64,000 nt of DNA, taken from positions 62,001 to 126,000 of the forward strand of contig NZ_JAPDHW010000003.1 in the NCBI RefSeq assembly GCF_025971945.1, given 5' to 3'. The position numbers were made by a program, and so were the translations under genes. Positions 44,915 through 54,137 of the stretch are shown in pieces. The first letter of the stretch is position 1; each line of letters opens with the position of its first letter. This DNA is from Chryseobacterium kimseyorum. Its GTDB lineage: Bacteria; Bacteroidota; Bacteroidia; Flavobacteriales; Weeksellaceae. Below the pieces are notes generated by a model, which was not told the DNA's origin, searched no databases, and saw nothing but the letters and a program-made list of their open reading frames with translations.

Positions 44915-46333
44915 ATGTTCATCAACCTCAATCAAAATCAAAACCTCAAACTTTTCAAAATTATTTCTGAAGTCGCTGCAGCCAATAACCAATCGGTGTA
45001 CATCGTTGGTGGTTTCGTGCGTGATCTTTTAATGAAAAGAAAAGCGTCAACGGATATTGATTTTGTGACCGAGCAGAGTGGAATTGAATTGGCTCAAAAT
45101 GTTGGAAAGGAAATCGATCCCAAAATGAAAGTCTCGGTGTTTAAAACATATGGAACGGCGATGATCAGATACAAAGATCTCGAACTGGAATTTGTAGGTG
45201 CCAGAAAAGAAAGCTACACCGAAGAAAGCCGAAAACCGGAAGTGGAAGGCGGAACCATTGAAGACGATCAGAAAAGAAGAGATTTTACCATCAATGCGAT
45301 GGCGATTTCTCTAAATAAAGACAATTTCGGGGAACTGATCGATCCTTTTGACGGAATCGGTGATCTTCAGAAAGAAATCCTGAGAACACCCTTAGAACCT
45401 GCTCAAACGTATTCTGATGATCCGTTAAGAATGATGAGGGCGGTACGTTTTGCATCAACTTTAAATTTTACCATTGAAGAAAATTCTTTAGAAGCCATAA
45501 GACAGGAAGCGGAAAGAATCAAAATTGTTTCTATGGAAAGAATCATGGTTGAATTTAATAAAATCATGCTTTCCAAAAAGCCTTCTGTTGGTTTGAAATT
45601 AATGGAAGAAACAGGTTTGATGAAATTAATTATTCCTGAACTGATTGATTTGAAAGGCGTGGAAGAAGTGGAAGGTCAAACCCACAAAGACAATTTTTAC
45701 CACACATTGGAAGTGGTTGATAATATTTCTGAAAATACAGATAACCTTTGGCTTCGTTGGGCAGCACTTCTTCACGACATTGGGAAAGCTCCGACAAAGA
45801 AATTCGTTGAAGGAACGGGCTGGACTTTCCATGGGCACGAGTTTTTAGGTTCAAAAATGGTGAAAACCTTATTTCAAAAACTGAAACTGCCATTGAATGC
45901 TGATATGAAATATGTTCAGAAGATGGTTAAACTGTCTTCACGTCCGATTGCATTGGTAACCGATGATGCTTCAGATTCGGCGTTGAGAAGACTATTGTTT
46001 GATGCAGGAGAAGATATGGAAGATTTGTTCACTCTTTGTAAAGCGGATATCACGACGAAAAATTCAAGAAAGCAGGAAAGATTTAAGAAAAATTTCCAGT
46101 ATGTTGCAGTAAAAATAAAAGAGGTTGAGGAAAAAGATCAGGTAAGAAATTTCCAGCCACCAATTTCAGGAGAAGAAATTATGGAGATGTTTAATCTGAA
46201 ACCTGGACGTGAAATCGGGATTTTAAAGGAAAAAGTAAAGGAAGCCATTCTGGAAGGCGAAATAGGAAATGACAGTGAAGAAGCCAGAAATTTTGTGATT
46301 GCAGAAGCTGAAAAGCTTGGATTAACAATTTAA
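44915..46333 (+). CDS. CCA-adding-type tRNA nucleotidyltransferase with HD domain
   Basis: 472 residues from MFINLNQ. The nucleotidyltransferase core has VGGFVRDLLM and the catalytic DID in ASTDIDFV, the RRDFTINAMA segment and SDDPLRMMRAVRFA of the head and neck. The C-terminal HD domain carries HTLEVVDN and LLHDIGK. It repairs or completes the 3' CCA end of tRNAs in the cytoplasm; whether it adds CCA alone or only A cannot be decided. It is followed by a strong terminator shared with the convergent btuG-like gene. Confidence 0.9.
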   Translation: MFINLNQNQNLKLFKIISEVAAANNQSVYIVGGFVRDLLMKRKASTDIDFVTEQSGIELAQNVGKEIDPKMKVSVFKTYGTAMIRYKDLELEFVGARKESYTEESRKPEVEGGTIEDDQKRRDFTINAMAISLNKDNFGELIDPFDGIGDLQKEILRTPLEPAQTYSDDPLRMMRAVRFASTLNFTIEENSLEAIRQEAERIKIVSMERIMVEFNKIMLSKKPSVGLKLMEETGLMKLIIPELIDLKGVEEVEGQTHKDNFYHTLEVVDNISENTDNLWLRWAALLHDIGKAPTKKFVEGTGWTFHGHEFLGSKMVKTLFQKLKLPLNADMKYVQKMVKLSSRPIALVTDDASDSALRRLLFDAGEDMEDLFTLCKADITTKNSRKQERFKKNFQYVAVKIKEVEEKDQVRNFQPPISGEEIMEMFNLKPGREIGILKEKVKEAILEGEIGNDSEEARNFVIAEAEKLGLTI

Positions 46334-46345
46334 TCTTATCAATAT

Positions 46346-46394
46346 AAAAAAAACATCGGGACGGTTTCCAAGAAACCGCCCCGATGTTTTTTTT
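46346..46394. terminator. Strong bidirectional terminator
   Basis: AAACATCGGG-A-CGGTTT and AAACCG-C-CCCGATGTTT form a long stem with a 5-nt loop, with A-run before and T-run after. Lies between convergent genes. Confidence 0.9.
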
Positions 46395-46407
46395 ATGAAA
46401 AATTTAA

Positions 46408-47451
46408 TTAATTAGAATAAACACTTGTAGATCCCATTCCTGTTTTGAATTTTGTAATGAAAGTTCCAGATGTGGTGTAAACACTCATTTCACTTGCCTC
46501 AGTAAATGATTTCACGTCAGAAGTGAAAATTCTTCCGTCTACTACAGAAAATCCGTAAAGGGTAAAATACTGACCACCGTCAACAGCTGTTATGATAGGA
46601 GCTGTAGGTGAAGCGGTTGCATTAATGTCCATAGAATAGATCTTATTGTAAGAGCTGAAAAAGAATCTTCCGTTATCAATTTGAAGGTGTGTTCCGTTAG
46701 CAATACCACTAAGAGTAATTGTCTTCACAATCGCTCCCGCTGCAGAGATTTGATAGATATAAGAATCTGCAGATCCTTCCGCAATTACATAAATGTTATT
46801 ATTGTAAGCAATAGTCTTGTTGATATTTCCGCTTGGTAAAGAAATTGGTGTACCTTCAATTTCGTTGGTTACCGTATTGATTTTTGTAAGCGTATTTCCA
46901 AAGCTGTACGTTGCATTCTGTACAAAAACATTTCCTCCCGCTACCACAACTCTTTCTGCTGTATTAGTAAAAGTAATTTTTTTCACGAAAGATAAATCTG
47001 AAGTTTTGTATACATTTACAGACTTAGGCCCATTATACTGATCATTAGATACATAAAGCATATTGTTAGCAACTGCCATATAACGAGGATTGTTCAGTTG
47101 GCTGGTGATTTCTCCTGTTTTTTTGAATGTATAACGGTTTACTACCTGAATTTTGTTTGAGTTGTTCAATAAAAGATAAGCCTGATCTCCGTTGTAAGCG
47201 ATAGTCTGAAGTACATCACCTAAGTTTTCATTTGCATTATTAGCCTTGTAGATGTCGTTTTGTACAAAGTTCAGATCTTTAGTTATAAAACTTACATCAG
47301 CATTAGGTACTCCAAAGTTCCCTTCATTCGTTATAAAGTAGCCGTTTTCATAAGTTGGGCTTGCAACTATTTCTTCGTAATCAGACGAACACGAGATGTT
47401 AAATAGTAAGACCAATCCTAAGACAAGTTGTAAAAATCTAGTCATTTTCAT
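46408..47451 (-). CDS. Surface beta-propeller lipoprotein, BtuG-like (DUF5074)
   Basis: 347 residues; lipoprotein signal ending FNISC. The repeated strands (YLLLNNSNKIQVVNRYTFK, YMAVANNMLYVSNDQYNG, and similar) are those of a propeller of the DUF5074/YncE type. It begins 13 nt after the TonB-dependent receptor stop, downstream of a cobalamin riboswitch. In Bacteroides the lipoprotein BtuG, also a propeller, binds vitamin B12 on the surface and hands it to BtuB; this gene is the likely counterpart (inference from fold and context). Confidence 0.8.
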   Translation of the reverse strand: MKMTRFLQLVLGLVLLFNISCSSDYEEIVASPTYENGYFITNEGNFGVPNADVSFITKDLNFVQNDIYKANNANENLGDVLQTIAYNGDQAYLLLNNSNKIQVVNRYTFKKTGEITSQLNNPRYMAVANNMLYVSNDQYNGPKSVNVYKTSDLSFVKKITFTNTAERVVVAGGNVFVQNATYSFGNTLTKINTVTNEIEGTPISLPSGNINKTIAYNNNIYVIAEGSADSYIYQISAAGAIVKTITLSGIANGTHLQIDNGRFFFSSYNKIYSMDINATASPTAPIITAVDGGQYFTLYGFSVVDGRIFTSDVKSFTEASEMSVYTTSGTFITKFKTGMGSTSVYSN

Positions 47452-47464
47452 AATATAGTTAATT

Positions 47465-49300
47465 TTAAAAATTTATTGTTCCTGTAATACTGTAATTTCT
47501 TTTCGGCAGAGGGTAATAAGCTACCGTTTCATAAATAGTATCTGTAATATTGTTGACTTTAAATCCTAAAGTGTACTTTTTAAAGATCGTTGCAGAAGCC
47601 CCTGCATTCATCACAAAGTAGGGTTGTAATGCTTTTGGTCTGCTCTCATCAGTAGTAGTATATGTCAATCCGTTAAACATTCCCTGAGCATAAACTTTCA
47701 GGAATTTGAATTGATAATCTCCATTCATAAATACTTTGTGTAACGGAACGTAGGTCAACTGTTTCTGGCTTTCTAAGTTGATGGATTTTGTTAAAATATA
47801 TCCTGCACTCAGCCTGATGAAATGTGTATTAAACTTTTTCTCGTAGCTCAACTGCGATTCTAAACCATAAGACTCAACTTTATTCGTGTTAGTTGGAGCC
47901 CAATAGCCTAATCCGGTGTCCAGCCAGCGAATCATATCGGTGATACGCATATAATAAGGCGTAATGCTTAATTTAAAATCCTGCACTTTGAATTCATGGT
48001 TCATATCTGCCTGATTGGAAGTTTCTGGTCGTAGGTTTAAATTTCCTCCCGGAGTCCAGTACAGGTCGTTGAATGAAGGGAATCTGAAGTTTTTTGAAAA
48101 ATTTAAGTTCACACTATACCAATTTGAAGCTTTCCATTTTCCTGAAAAAGAATATAACAGAGGCGAATTTAAATCTTCGACAAAATCTTTCTTTACTCCC
48201 GCTTCAAAACGAAGATTTGGTGTGGTAAAATACCTCAGTAGTCCTGCAACAGAACCTACATTTCTACTTACTTTTTGAATTCCCGAATCTCCCAGTCCTT
48301 CACCTTGATTTTGCTGAAATTCTCCGATTACATTTACATTCCACTTTGGACTGATGAAATAATTGAAGTCATTTCTTACAATATAATTTTTATTAATTCC
48401 GCCGCTTGTGCTTGGAGCTTTATAGATTCCAAAATATTGAAAATTGTCTTCTGTATAAGCCGTTTTTAGGGTATTCGAAAATCTGTTTCTATTAATATCC
48501 CACGATAACAAACTTCTGAAGGTCTGTGTCTCGTATTTACTTTTATTCCCATTTTCTGAAAAAATAGGATAGTTTTGTGAAGCATCATAAATCTGACTTT
48601 GCCAAGACAATGTCTGTCTGTCAGCTATCTTGTAAGAAACTCCTACATTATAAGTGGTGTTGTAGAATTTCCCGTTTCTGTTGATATAATTTTGGGCTTC
48701 AGGAACTTCATAATCATTTTCACTAATCACATAATTCCCGGATACTTTAAAACTGAATTTCTCATTGCTGAACGATGCTTTCAGAAAATTATTAAAGGTT
48801 CCAAATGATGCAACTTCAGAATTCAGTAAGCCATTAAAACCCTGATTAAAGCTTAAGTCATTATTTAAATGAATACTTCCTCCGATCGCACTGCTTCCGT
48901 AAATAACGCTTCCGCCGCCCGATTTTACTTCCATCTGATCGTAACCGAAAAGCGCAATATTATTGACATCGCCCTGACCTAAAAACTGAGAATTGATGTT
49001 GATTCCATTCCAGACAAAAGCAGTTTGCTGAGCCGTCGTTCCTCGAAATGATGGGGATGAAACGGCACCACGACCATTCTCTTTAATGTAAACCGGAGAC
49101 TGAAAACGTAAAACTTCAGAAAGATTGGATGAGTTTTTTTGAATATCAGCAGGAGTCAATGTAGAAATCTTATGAAAAAGTTTTACCTTATTCATTTGAT
49201 TATCAAAAATATAGACCGTATCAATTATTTTCTCCTGACCAAAGTACAGAGATAAATTGAAAACGGCACAGGCAAAGACTAAAGAACTTTTTATACTCAT
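47465..49300 (-). CDS. TonB-dependent cobalamin receptor, BtuB-like
   Basis: 611 residues from MSIKSSLVFAC (the upstream in-frame ATG at 49327 is 27 nt earlier and less like a signal peptide). Signal peptide cleaved near FGQEK. Plug motifs FRGTTAQQTAFVWNGININ and VKSGGGSVIYGSSAIGGSI (residues about 95-155), then a beta-barrel ending in aromatic residues (ITGTINF). The 200-nt leader contains a cobalamin riboswitch, and a BtuG-like lipoprotein follows, so vitamin B12 is the expected ligand. It is smaller than SusC proteins, consistent with BtuB. Confidence 0.92.
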   Translation of the reverse strand: MSIKSSLVFACAVFNLSLYFGQEKIIDTVYIFDNQMNKVKLFHKISTLTPADIQKNSSNLSEVLRFQSPVYIKENGRGAVSSPSFRGTTAQQTAFVWNGININSQFLGQGDVNNIALFGYDQMEVKSGGGSVIYGSSAIGGSIHLNNDLSFNQGFNGLLNSEVASFGTFNNFLKASFSNEKFSFKVSGNYVISENDYEVPEAQNYINRNGKFYNTTYNVGVSYKIADRQTLSWQSQIYDASQNYPIFSENGNKSKYETQTFRSLLSWDINRNRFSNTLKTAYTEDNFQYFGIYKAPSTSGGINKNYIVRNDFNYFISPKWNVNVIGEFQQNQGEGLGDSGIQKVSRNVGSVAGLLRYFTTPNLRFEAGVKKDFVEDLNSPLLYSFSGKWKASNWYSVNLNFSKNFRFPSFNDLYWTPGGNLNLRPETSNQADMNHEFKVQDFKLSITPYYMRITDMIRWLDTGLGYWAPTNTNKVESYGLESQLSYEKKFNTHFIRLSAGYILTKSINLESQKQLTYVPLHKVFMNGDYQFKFLKVYAQGMFNGLTYTTTDESRPKALQPYFVMNAGASATIFKKYTLGFKVNNITDTIYETVAYYPLPKRNYSITGTINF

Positions 49301-49344
49301 ATCATTTTGCTTTTCCTCCGAAAGCAATAATTTTATTTATGTTA

Positions 49345-49500
49345 AAACTTGGCAGGTCTCCTGACTTTCGTTTTTCTACACCTTCCCGCGTTGGCAGTGG
49401 CTTTTTTGTAGAAAATGTTGATACGATTTACAGTTGCGGGGACAGCTTGGGATTTTCGCCCAATTCCCTATTAATTCCAATACCTTGGAAACCAAAATTT
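49345..49500 (-). promoter_or_regulatory. Cobalamin riboswitch
   Basis: Read on the minus strand the leader shows the class elements in order: GGGCGAAAATCCC, CCCCGCAACTGTAAA (about 49442-49428), GCCACTGCC...GCGGGAAGG (about 49401-49380) and AGTCAGGAGACCTGCC (49366-49351). It lies 45 nt before the receptor start. Binding of adenosyl- or other cobalamin would repress the operon. Confidence 0.92.
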
Positions 49501-49503
49501 TTG

Positions 49504-49511
49504 CAAATATA
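49504..49511 (-). promoter_or_regulatory. -7 box of the B12 operon
   Basis: Minus strand TATATTTG, so transcription begins just before the riboswitch. No -33 TTG at usual spacing. Confidence 0.6.
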
Positions 49512-49577
49512 AGATTTTAAAAAGAAATATGAATTTAAATTAACAATTTGAAAATTAAGCAGAAAACAAATATAAAA

Positions 49578-50060
49578 TTACAGAAACGTCGAATCGAAAT
49601 AAAACGGCAGCAGATCTTTAATCGAATTTACTTTGAAGACTTCCTCATTTAAATTTGAAAAATAAACATCAATATTTTTATTCTGTTTTGTTTCATACTC
49701 CATCAGACTCTGTCTACAGGAGCCGCACGGAGGAATAGGCGGTGTGTTTTCTGAAAATTCTCTCGGTCCGCCAATGATAAATATTTTGCTGATGATCTCA
49801 TTCGGAAAATTGGCGCCAATCCAGAAGAGAGCAGTTCTTTCGGCACACAGGCCTGAAGGGTACGCTGCGTTTTCCTGATTGTTACCGGTATAGATTTCTC
49901 CGTTCTCCAACAGAACTGAGCAACCTACCAAAAAATTGGAGTAGGGTGCATACCCATTTTCACGAGCCTGTTTTGCTTTTTCAAAAAGCAGTTTTTCTGT
50001 TTCATTCAGTTCGCCGATGCTTGTGAAATGTTCGTAACCGATCTGTATATCTTTTTTCAT
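49578..50060 (-). CDS. cdd: Cytidine deaminase
   Basis: 160 residues. Zinc-binding and catalytic motifs are CAERTALF (the Cys-Ala-Glu, catalytic Glu) and PPCGSCRQSL. A tetrameric-type deaminase that converts cytidine or deoxycytidine to the uridine compounds in pyrimidine salvage. GYAPYSNFLVGC gives the substrate-binding strand. No clear operon partners; the next gene is divergent. Confidence 0.93.
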   Translation of the reverse strand: MKKDIQIGYEHFTSIGELNETEKLLFEKAKQARENGYAPYSNFLVGCSVLLENGEIYTGNNQENAAYPSGLCAERTALFWIGANFPNEIISKIFIIGGPREFSENTPPIPPCGSCRQSLMEYETKQNKNIDVYFSNLNEEVFKVNSIKDLLPFYFDSTFL

Positions 50061-50130
50061 TTTGTAGCCGTAAAAAGGGCGATAAAAGTACTTCTTTTTA
50101 AGGAAGCTGGCAATATCTTTGTTACGTTAC

Positions 50131-50138
50131 TAAATTTG
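50131..50138 (+). promoter_or_regulatory. -7 box of the OYE gene
   Basis: TAAATTTG, 30 nt before ATG 50168; no good -33 TTG. Confidence 0.5.
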
Positions 50139-50167
50139 TAATTTTAACCTTTAAAAAATTTGATTCA

Positions 50168-51220
50168 ATGTTATATACTCCGATAAAATTTAGAAATGTA
50201 GAACTTAAAAACCGTTGGGTAATGTCGCCAATGTGTATGTACTCTTGCGAAGACGGCTTAGCCAATGATTTTCATTATGTACATTATGGAAGTCGTGCTC
50301 AGGGCGGAACGGGTCTAATTGTAGTGGAAGCTACAGGCGTAGAACCTCGTGGCAGAATTACCAATCACTGTATGGGAATCTGGAATGACATGCAGGCGGA
50401 AAAACTTCAGAAAATCGTAGAATTTGTACATAAAAACTCAGATTCGAAAATTGGAATTCAGCTGGCGCACGCCGGAAGAAAAGGTTCGACATGGGAGAAT
50501 AAACAAATTTCTGTAGAAGAAGGCTGGGAAACCATCGCTCCAAGCCCAATACCTTATCATCCGACCGAAAGAATTCCGCATGAGTTATCTGCAGAAGAAA
50601 TTAAAGATTTAGTTCAAAACTTTAAGGATGCAGCGAAAAGAGCGGTAAATGCAGGTTTTGATGTTATTGAAATTCATGCTGCCCACGGATATTTGGTGCA
50701 TCAGTTTCTGTCACCGCTCTCAAACGTTAGAACTGACGAATATGGAGGAAGTTTCGAAAACAGAAGTAGATTTCTGTTGGAGATCATTGACGCAGTGAAT
50801 GAAGAGTTGAATGACAACGTTGCTCTTTTTGTAAGAATTTCCGGGACCGAATATGCTGAAAATGGCTGGGACATCAGTGACAGTGTAGAACTGGCTAAAA
50901 TTCTAAAAGAGCACTCTGTTGACTTAACCGATGTTTCAAGCGGCGGAAATATTCACGGAGCAAAAATTTCTGTATTTGATGGATATCAGGTTCCTTTTTC
51001 TTCTCAGGTAAGAAATGAAGCAGAAGTGAAGACCGGAGCGGTAGGTTTGATTACCTCTACCCAACAGGCTGAAGATATTTTAAATAAAGAAGAAGCAGAC
51101 TTAATTTTTGTGGCGAGAGAGATTCTAAGAAATCCGTACATAGCGGTTCAGGGATCTTTTGAAATGAATGAAGAAAGTTTTTTTCCACATCAGTATCTCA
51201 GAGCGAAAATTTCTTCTTAA
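50168..51220 (+). CDS. Old Yellow Enzyme, YqjM/NamA-like
   Basis: 350 residues. FMN-binding ene-reductase: RWVMSPMCMYSC holds the cysteine that tunes the flavin in the YqjM class, IEIHAAHGYLVHQFLSP carries the substrate-binding histidines, and the C-terminal VAREILRNPY the arginine that binds FMN phosphate. It reduces activated alkenes such as enones with NAD(P)H. It is followed closely by two small membrane genes. Confidence 0.92.
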   Translation: MLYTPIKFRNVELKNRWVMSPMCMYSCEDGLANDFHYVHYGSRAQGGTGLIVVEATGVEPRGRITNHCMGIWNDMQAEKLQKIVEFVHKNSDSKIGIQLAHAGRKGSTWENKQISVEEGWETIAPSPIPYHPTERIPHELSAEEIKDLVQNFKDAAKRAVNAGFDVIEIHAAHGYLVHQFLSPLSNVRTDEYGGSFENRSRFLLEIIDAVNEELNDNVALFVRISGTEYAENGWDISDSVELAKILKEHSVDLTDVSSGGNIHGAKISVFDGYQVPFSSQVRNEAEVKTGAVGLITSTQQAEDILNKEEADLIFVAREILRNPYIAVQGSFEMNEESFFPHQYLRAKISS

Positions 51221-51252
51221 TTTTAGCATCATCAGACTCACAAGATTAAATT

Positions 51253-51534
51253 ATGAAGATTGAAGATTTTATGCTGCCGTGCCCAACGAAGAAACTATTC
51301 GGAATAGAATGCTTTGGTTGTGGAACACAGAGAGCAATTGTGCTGGTTTTCGAAGGGAAGTTTACCGAGGCATTTCATATGTTTCCCGCAGTATATACTT
51401 TACTTCTGTTTTTTGGTTTTGTAGCTGTCAATTTTATTGATCGAAAAAGAAATTATGGTCAGATTTTAATATTTTTAGCAATTATTAACTCACTAATCAT
51501 GGTATTTTCTTATTTTTATAAACATTATTTTTAA
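51253..51534 (+). CDS. DUF2752-type small membrane protein
   Basis: 93 residues. The DUF2752 signature is LPCPTKKLFGIECFGCGTQRA, two cysteine-containing turns before the membrane helices (about 40-57 and 68-86). Function unknown. A CCC-motif membrane protein follows 32 nt downstream, a pairing seen repeatedly in flavobacteria (established as an annotation pattern, unexplained). Confidence 0.85.
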   Translation: MKIEDFMLPCPTKKLFGIECFGCGTQRAIVLVFEGKFTEAFHMFPAVYTLLLFFGFVAVNFIDRKRNYGQILIFLAIINSLIMVFSYFYKHYF

Positions 51535-51566
51535 ATCAAAATATTAAACATTAAAAAAATCAAATT

Positions 51567-51887
51567 ATGAATCAAAAACTGCCAAATGCACAGACGGTGC
51601 TTATCTTGGGAATCGTATCAATTGTAGGAACCTGTTGTTGTACAGGTTTGGTTGGTATTATTTGCGGACTTATCGGATTAAACAAGTACAAAAGTGATAA
51701 ATTGCTGTACGATGCAAAACCAACCGAATATTCAGATTTTAATAATTTGAATACAGGAAGAATTTTATGTATCATTGGGCTTGCTCTGGGAGTAATTCAG
51801 CTTCTTTATACTATCTTCATTCTTGCGACAGTAGGTGTAGATGGTTACATGCAGCAGTATGAGCAATTTAAGAATATAGGAAGATAA
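51567..51887 (+). CDS. CCC-motif membrane protein
   Basis: 106 residues with two transmembrane helices (about 10-35 and 62-88). The cluster GTCCCTGL in the first helix gives the family its name. Role unknown; DUF2752 lies immediately upstream, and a GNRA-loop terminator ends the unit. Confidence 0.85.
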   Translation: MNQKLPNAQTVLILGIVSIVGTCCCTGLVGIICGLIGLNKYKSDKLLYDAKPTEYSDFNNLNTGRILCIIGLALGVIQLLYTIFILATVGVDGYMQQYEQFKNIGR

Positions 51888-51909
51888 TTTCTTTGTCAAC
51901 GATATCTAA

Positions 51910-51940
51910 AAAAAACCGCAGCAATGCGGTTTTTTGTTTT
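51910..51940 (+). terminator. Intrinsic terminator with GCAA tetraloop
   Basis: AAAAAACCGCA / TGCGGTTTTTT around a GCAA loop. Confidence 0.9.
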
Positions 51941-52013
51941 TTAGGTTATTGTTGCAATTATTTACAGTGATGTAGATTTTAATAGAAATTGTGGAGATCG
52001 TGTTCATTTAAAT

Positions 52014-52049
52014 AAAAAAAACGACTTCCCAAAATTTGAGAAGCCGCTA
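52014..52049 (-). terminator. Terminator of the endonuclease gene
   Basis: On the minus strand AGCGGCTTC pairs with GAAGTCGTT (G-U pairs allowed), followed by seven Ts. Confidence 0.75.
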
Positions 52050-52067
52050 TCTAATAATATTTTAATT

Positions 52068-53861
52068 TTATTTAATTAAAAACTTAAGGCTCGTTTCATC
52101 GAGTTTTAAAACATAAATTCCCTGTTGAAGGTTTCTGAGTTTAATAGATTTTCCGCTTCTGAAAGGTTGGTCAATCGTCTGCATTTCTTTACCCTGAAGA
52201 TTGTAGATTACAGCTTTGTTGATATTTTCAGTTTCTCCTTTTACGAAAATTTCCTGATTGGTAATAGGGTTAGGGTAGACCTGCAGCTCTTTAGTTTCAC
52301 TGTAATCTGTTGACACAATACTCTGCTTTGCAGTTCCCGCAGAACAGGTCCAGTTTAGATTGTCGATTGCCACTCTGTTGCTGGATGAGTTATTCACCAG
52401 ACTTACCACCACATTTCCTGAAACATTGATATTGCTTATCGTAGTGGTTGTTGCAGTGGTGCTGTAAGGAATAATTCCCACATTAACACCGTTAACAAGA
52501 ACATTAAAAGTTCCGTTACTCCCGCTGAATTTTAATTGTGTAGTCACTGTTAAAGAAGTTATTCCGTTACTGAAACTGCTTGACTTTAATGAACTGTTCC
52601 TTACCGTAATGGCTTTATTTGAAATCGTTTGGTCGCTTCTTGAATCTGTGGCCGTCCAGGCAATTCCACCGTTGGTCCACGTTTTTGTAGTGTACGATGA
52701 TGCGCTTGAAGTAGGGATATTTTCAAAGGTTTCATTAACACAGTTTGTAGGATTAGGATTGGTGGTGCCTGCATTTGTAGTCGCTGAAACCGTGGAGCTG
52801 TTAGCAGAAACATTTCCTGCTGCATCTTTAGCTTTTACATAAAAACTGTAAGTTGTTGACGGATTTAAACCTGTTACAATAGTTGATGTTGAACTAACAT
52901 TAGATTTTAAACTTCCATTCATGTGAACATCATACGAAGTTACAGCAACATTATCTGTTGACGCATTCCAGGTCAAAGAAATACTGCTGGATGTCTTAGC
53001 CGGAATTGAAAGATTGGTTACCGCAGTCGGAGCCTGGGTGTCATTAGTCGGAGTTTGTGAGCCCCAAATCTGATTCACATAATTTGGATTGTCAATAAAC
53101 GGATTTCTGTTTCCCTGGAAAGTGTACGAAGCATTATTTCTGTTGATTTCAGCCTGAGAAACCGGATCTTGTGTATGCCAGGCTAAGAGTACATTAAGTT
53201 CCCAGGTTTGCAGTCCTGGAAAAGCAGAACCTCCAAGCATATTTCCGGAAGAGAATGATGATAGCTGACTTTGATATCTTGTCACAAAGTAGAAAACCAT
53301 TCTTGCAACATCGCCCTTAAACTCATCAATCGGTTCGAAAACCGTTCCTGAGAATCCGGAAGAAGATGAACTCCCCAGTTTCGATCCGTTTTGTGAAGTG
53401 AAACTCGTACTGCCCACTTTTCCGAACGGATAGTTAGAGCGCATTCCATTTACCTTTCCGTCGGTTGCTCTGATGAAATGGATGTCATTTTTCATCGGTG
53501 AAGCTTCATTAAAAAAACTTTGAGGAACGATATGCTCACGGTTGTAGCAGTTTCCCTCAGTAGAATACGTGCCACACTGGTTGCCCCCGGGCGTGTAATT
53601 ATAAGGGTCAGATGATGTGGGTCTTTCAGAATAAATATCTAAAATACTGCCATCGTTTTCGTAATTTTTATCGATGTCTGTCGTTTGGTAGGCGGTCCAA
53701 AGTCCGCCATAGCCTTTGTCCTGATGTCCGCTGGTAATAATATTGCTGAGCGCAGTTTTCAGAGGTGCACCAGTAAGTCCGTTTGCCGACGAATAATATC
53801 CTGACGGCGCCTGTGCATGGGCAAGTTGTGCCAATACTGTGAATAGGAATAGTTTTTTCAT
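52068..53861 (-). CDS. Secreted endonuclease I with FN3 and T9SS sorting domains
   Basis: 597 residues from MKKLFLF; 43 in-frame upstream residues are hydrophobic but lack a proper signal start and sit past a promoter-like region. Signal peptide cleaved near AHAQ. Residues about 15-260: endonuclease I (EndA/NucM) fold, with the His-Asn motif NREHIVPQSFF and GNRNPFIDNP. About 270-360: fibronectin type III (DTQAPTAVTNL, SISLTWNAST). C-terminus: a second beta domain and a type IX sorting signal, VYPNPITN...IYVLKLDE. It should be released or displayed to degrade DNA, for nutrients or biofilm turnover. Confidence 0.9.
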   Translation of the reverse strand: MKKLFLFTVLAQLAHAQAPSGYYSSANGLTGAPLKTALSNIITSGHQDKGYGGLWTAYQTTDIDKNYENDGSILDIYSERPTSSDPYNYTPGGNQCGTYSTEGNCYNREHIVPQSFFNEASPMKNDIHFIRATDGKVNGMRSNYPFGKVGSTSFTSQNGSKLGSSSSSGFSGTVFEPIDEFKGDVARMVFYFVTRYQSQLSSFSSGNMLGGSAFPGLQTWELNVLLAWHTQDPVSQAEINRNNASYTFQGNRNPFIDNPNYVNQIWGSQTPTNDTQAPTAVTNLSIPAKTSSSISLTWNASTDNVAVTSYDVHMNGSLKSNVSSTSTIVTGLNPSTTYSFYVKAKDAAGNVSANSSTVSATTNAGTTNPNPTNCVNETFENIPTSSASSYTTKTWTNGGIAWTATDSRSDQTISNKAITVRNSSLKSSSFSNGITSLTVTTQLKFSGSNGTFNVLVNGVNVGIIPYSTTATTTTISNINVSGNVVVSLVNNSSSNRVAIDNLNWTCSAGTAKQSIVSTDYSETKELQVYPNPITNQEIFVKGETENINKAVIYNLQGKEMQTIDQPFRSGKSIKLRNLQQGIYVLKLDETSLKFLIK

Positions 53862-54107
53862 AAAAATAAATTGATGTATGGTGATTACAATTTTAAGAAT
53901 ATAAAATAACATGATCATCAAAAATTTCAAAATCTTGTATGAATTTTTATTAAAACAAAAAAGCATTCTCAATGATTTATTTTGAAACAATGAATCAATA
54001 ATTTTATTTACTTATTTTTAATTTAAATTCAAATTAGATAGATTATTAAATAATAATTAATTGATAAATGTCATAAATATTTATGAAATAATAATGTCCG
54101 AAAGCTT

Positions 54108-54115
54108 TACTTTTG
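54108..54115 (+). promoter_or_regulatory. -7 box of the T9SS protein gene
   Basis: TACTTTTG matches TAnnTTTG, 22 nt before ATG 54138. The 276-nt gap before it is very AT-rich. Confidence 0.5.
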
Positions 54116-54137
54116 AGGATTATTATTTTTATTTAGA

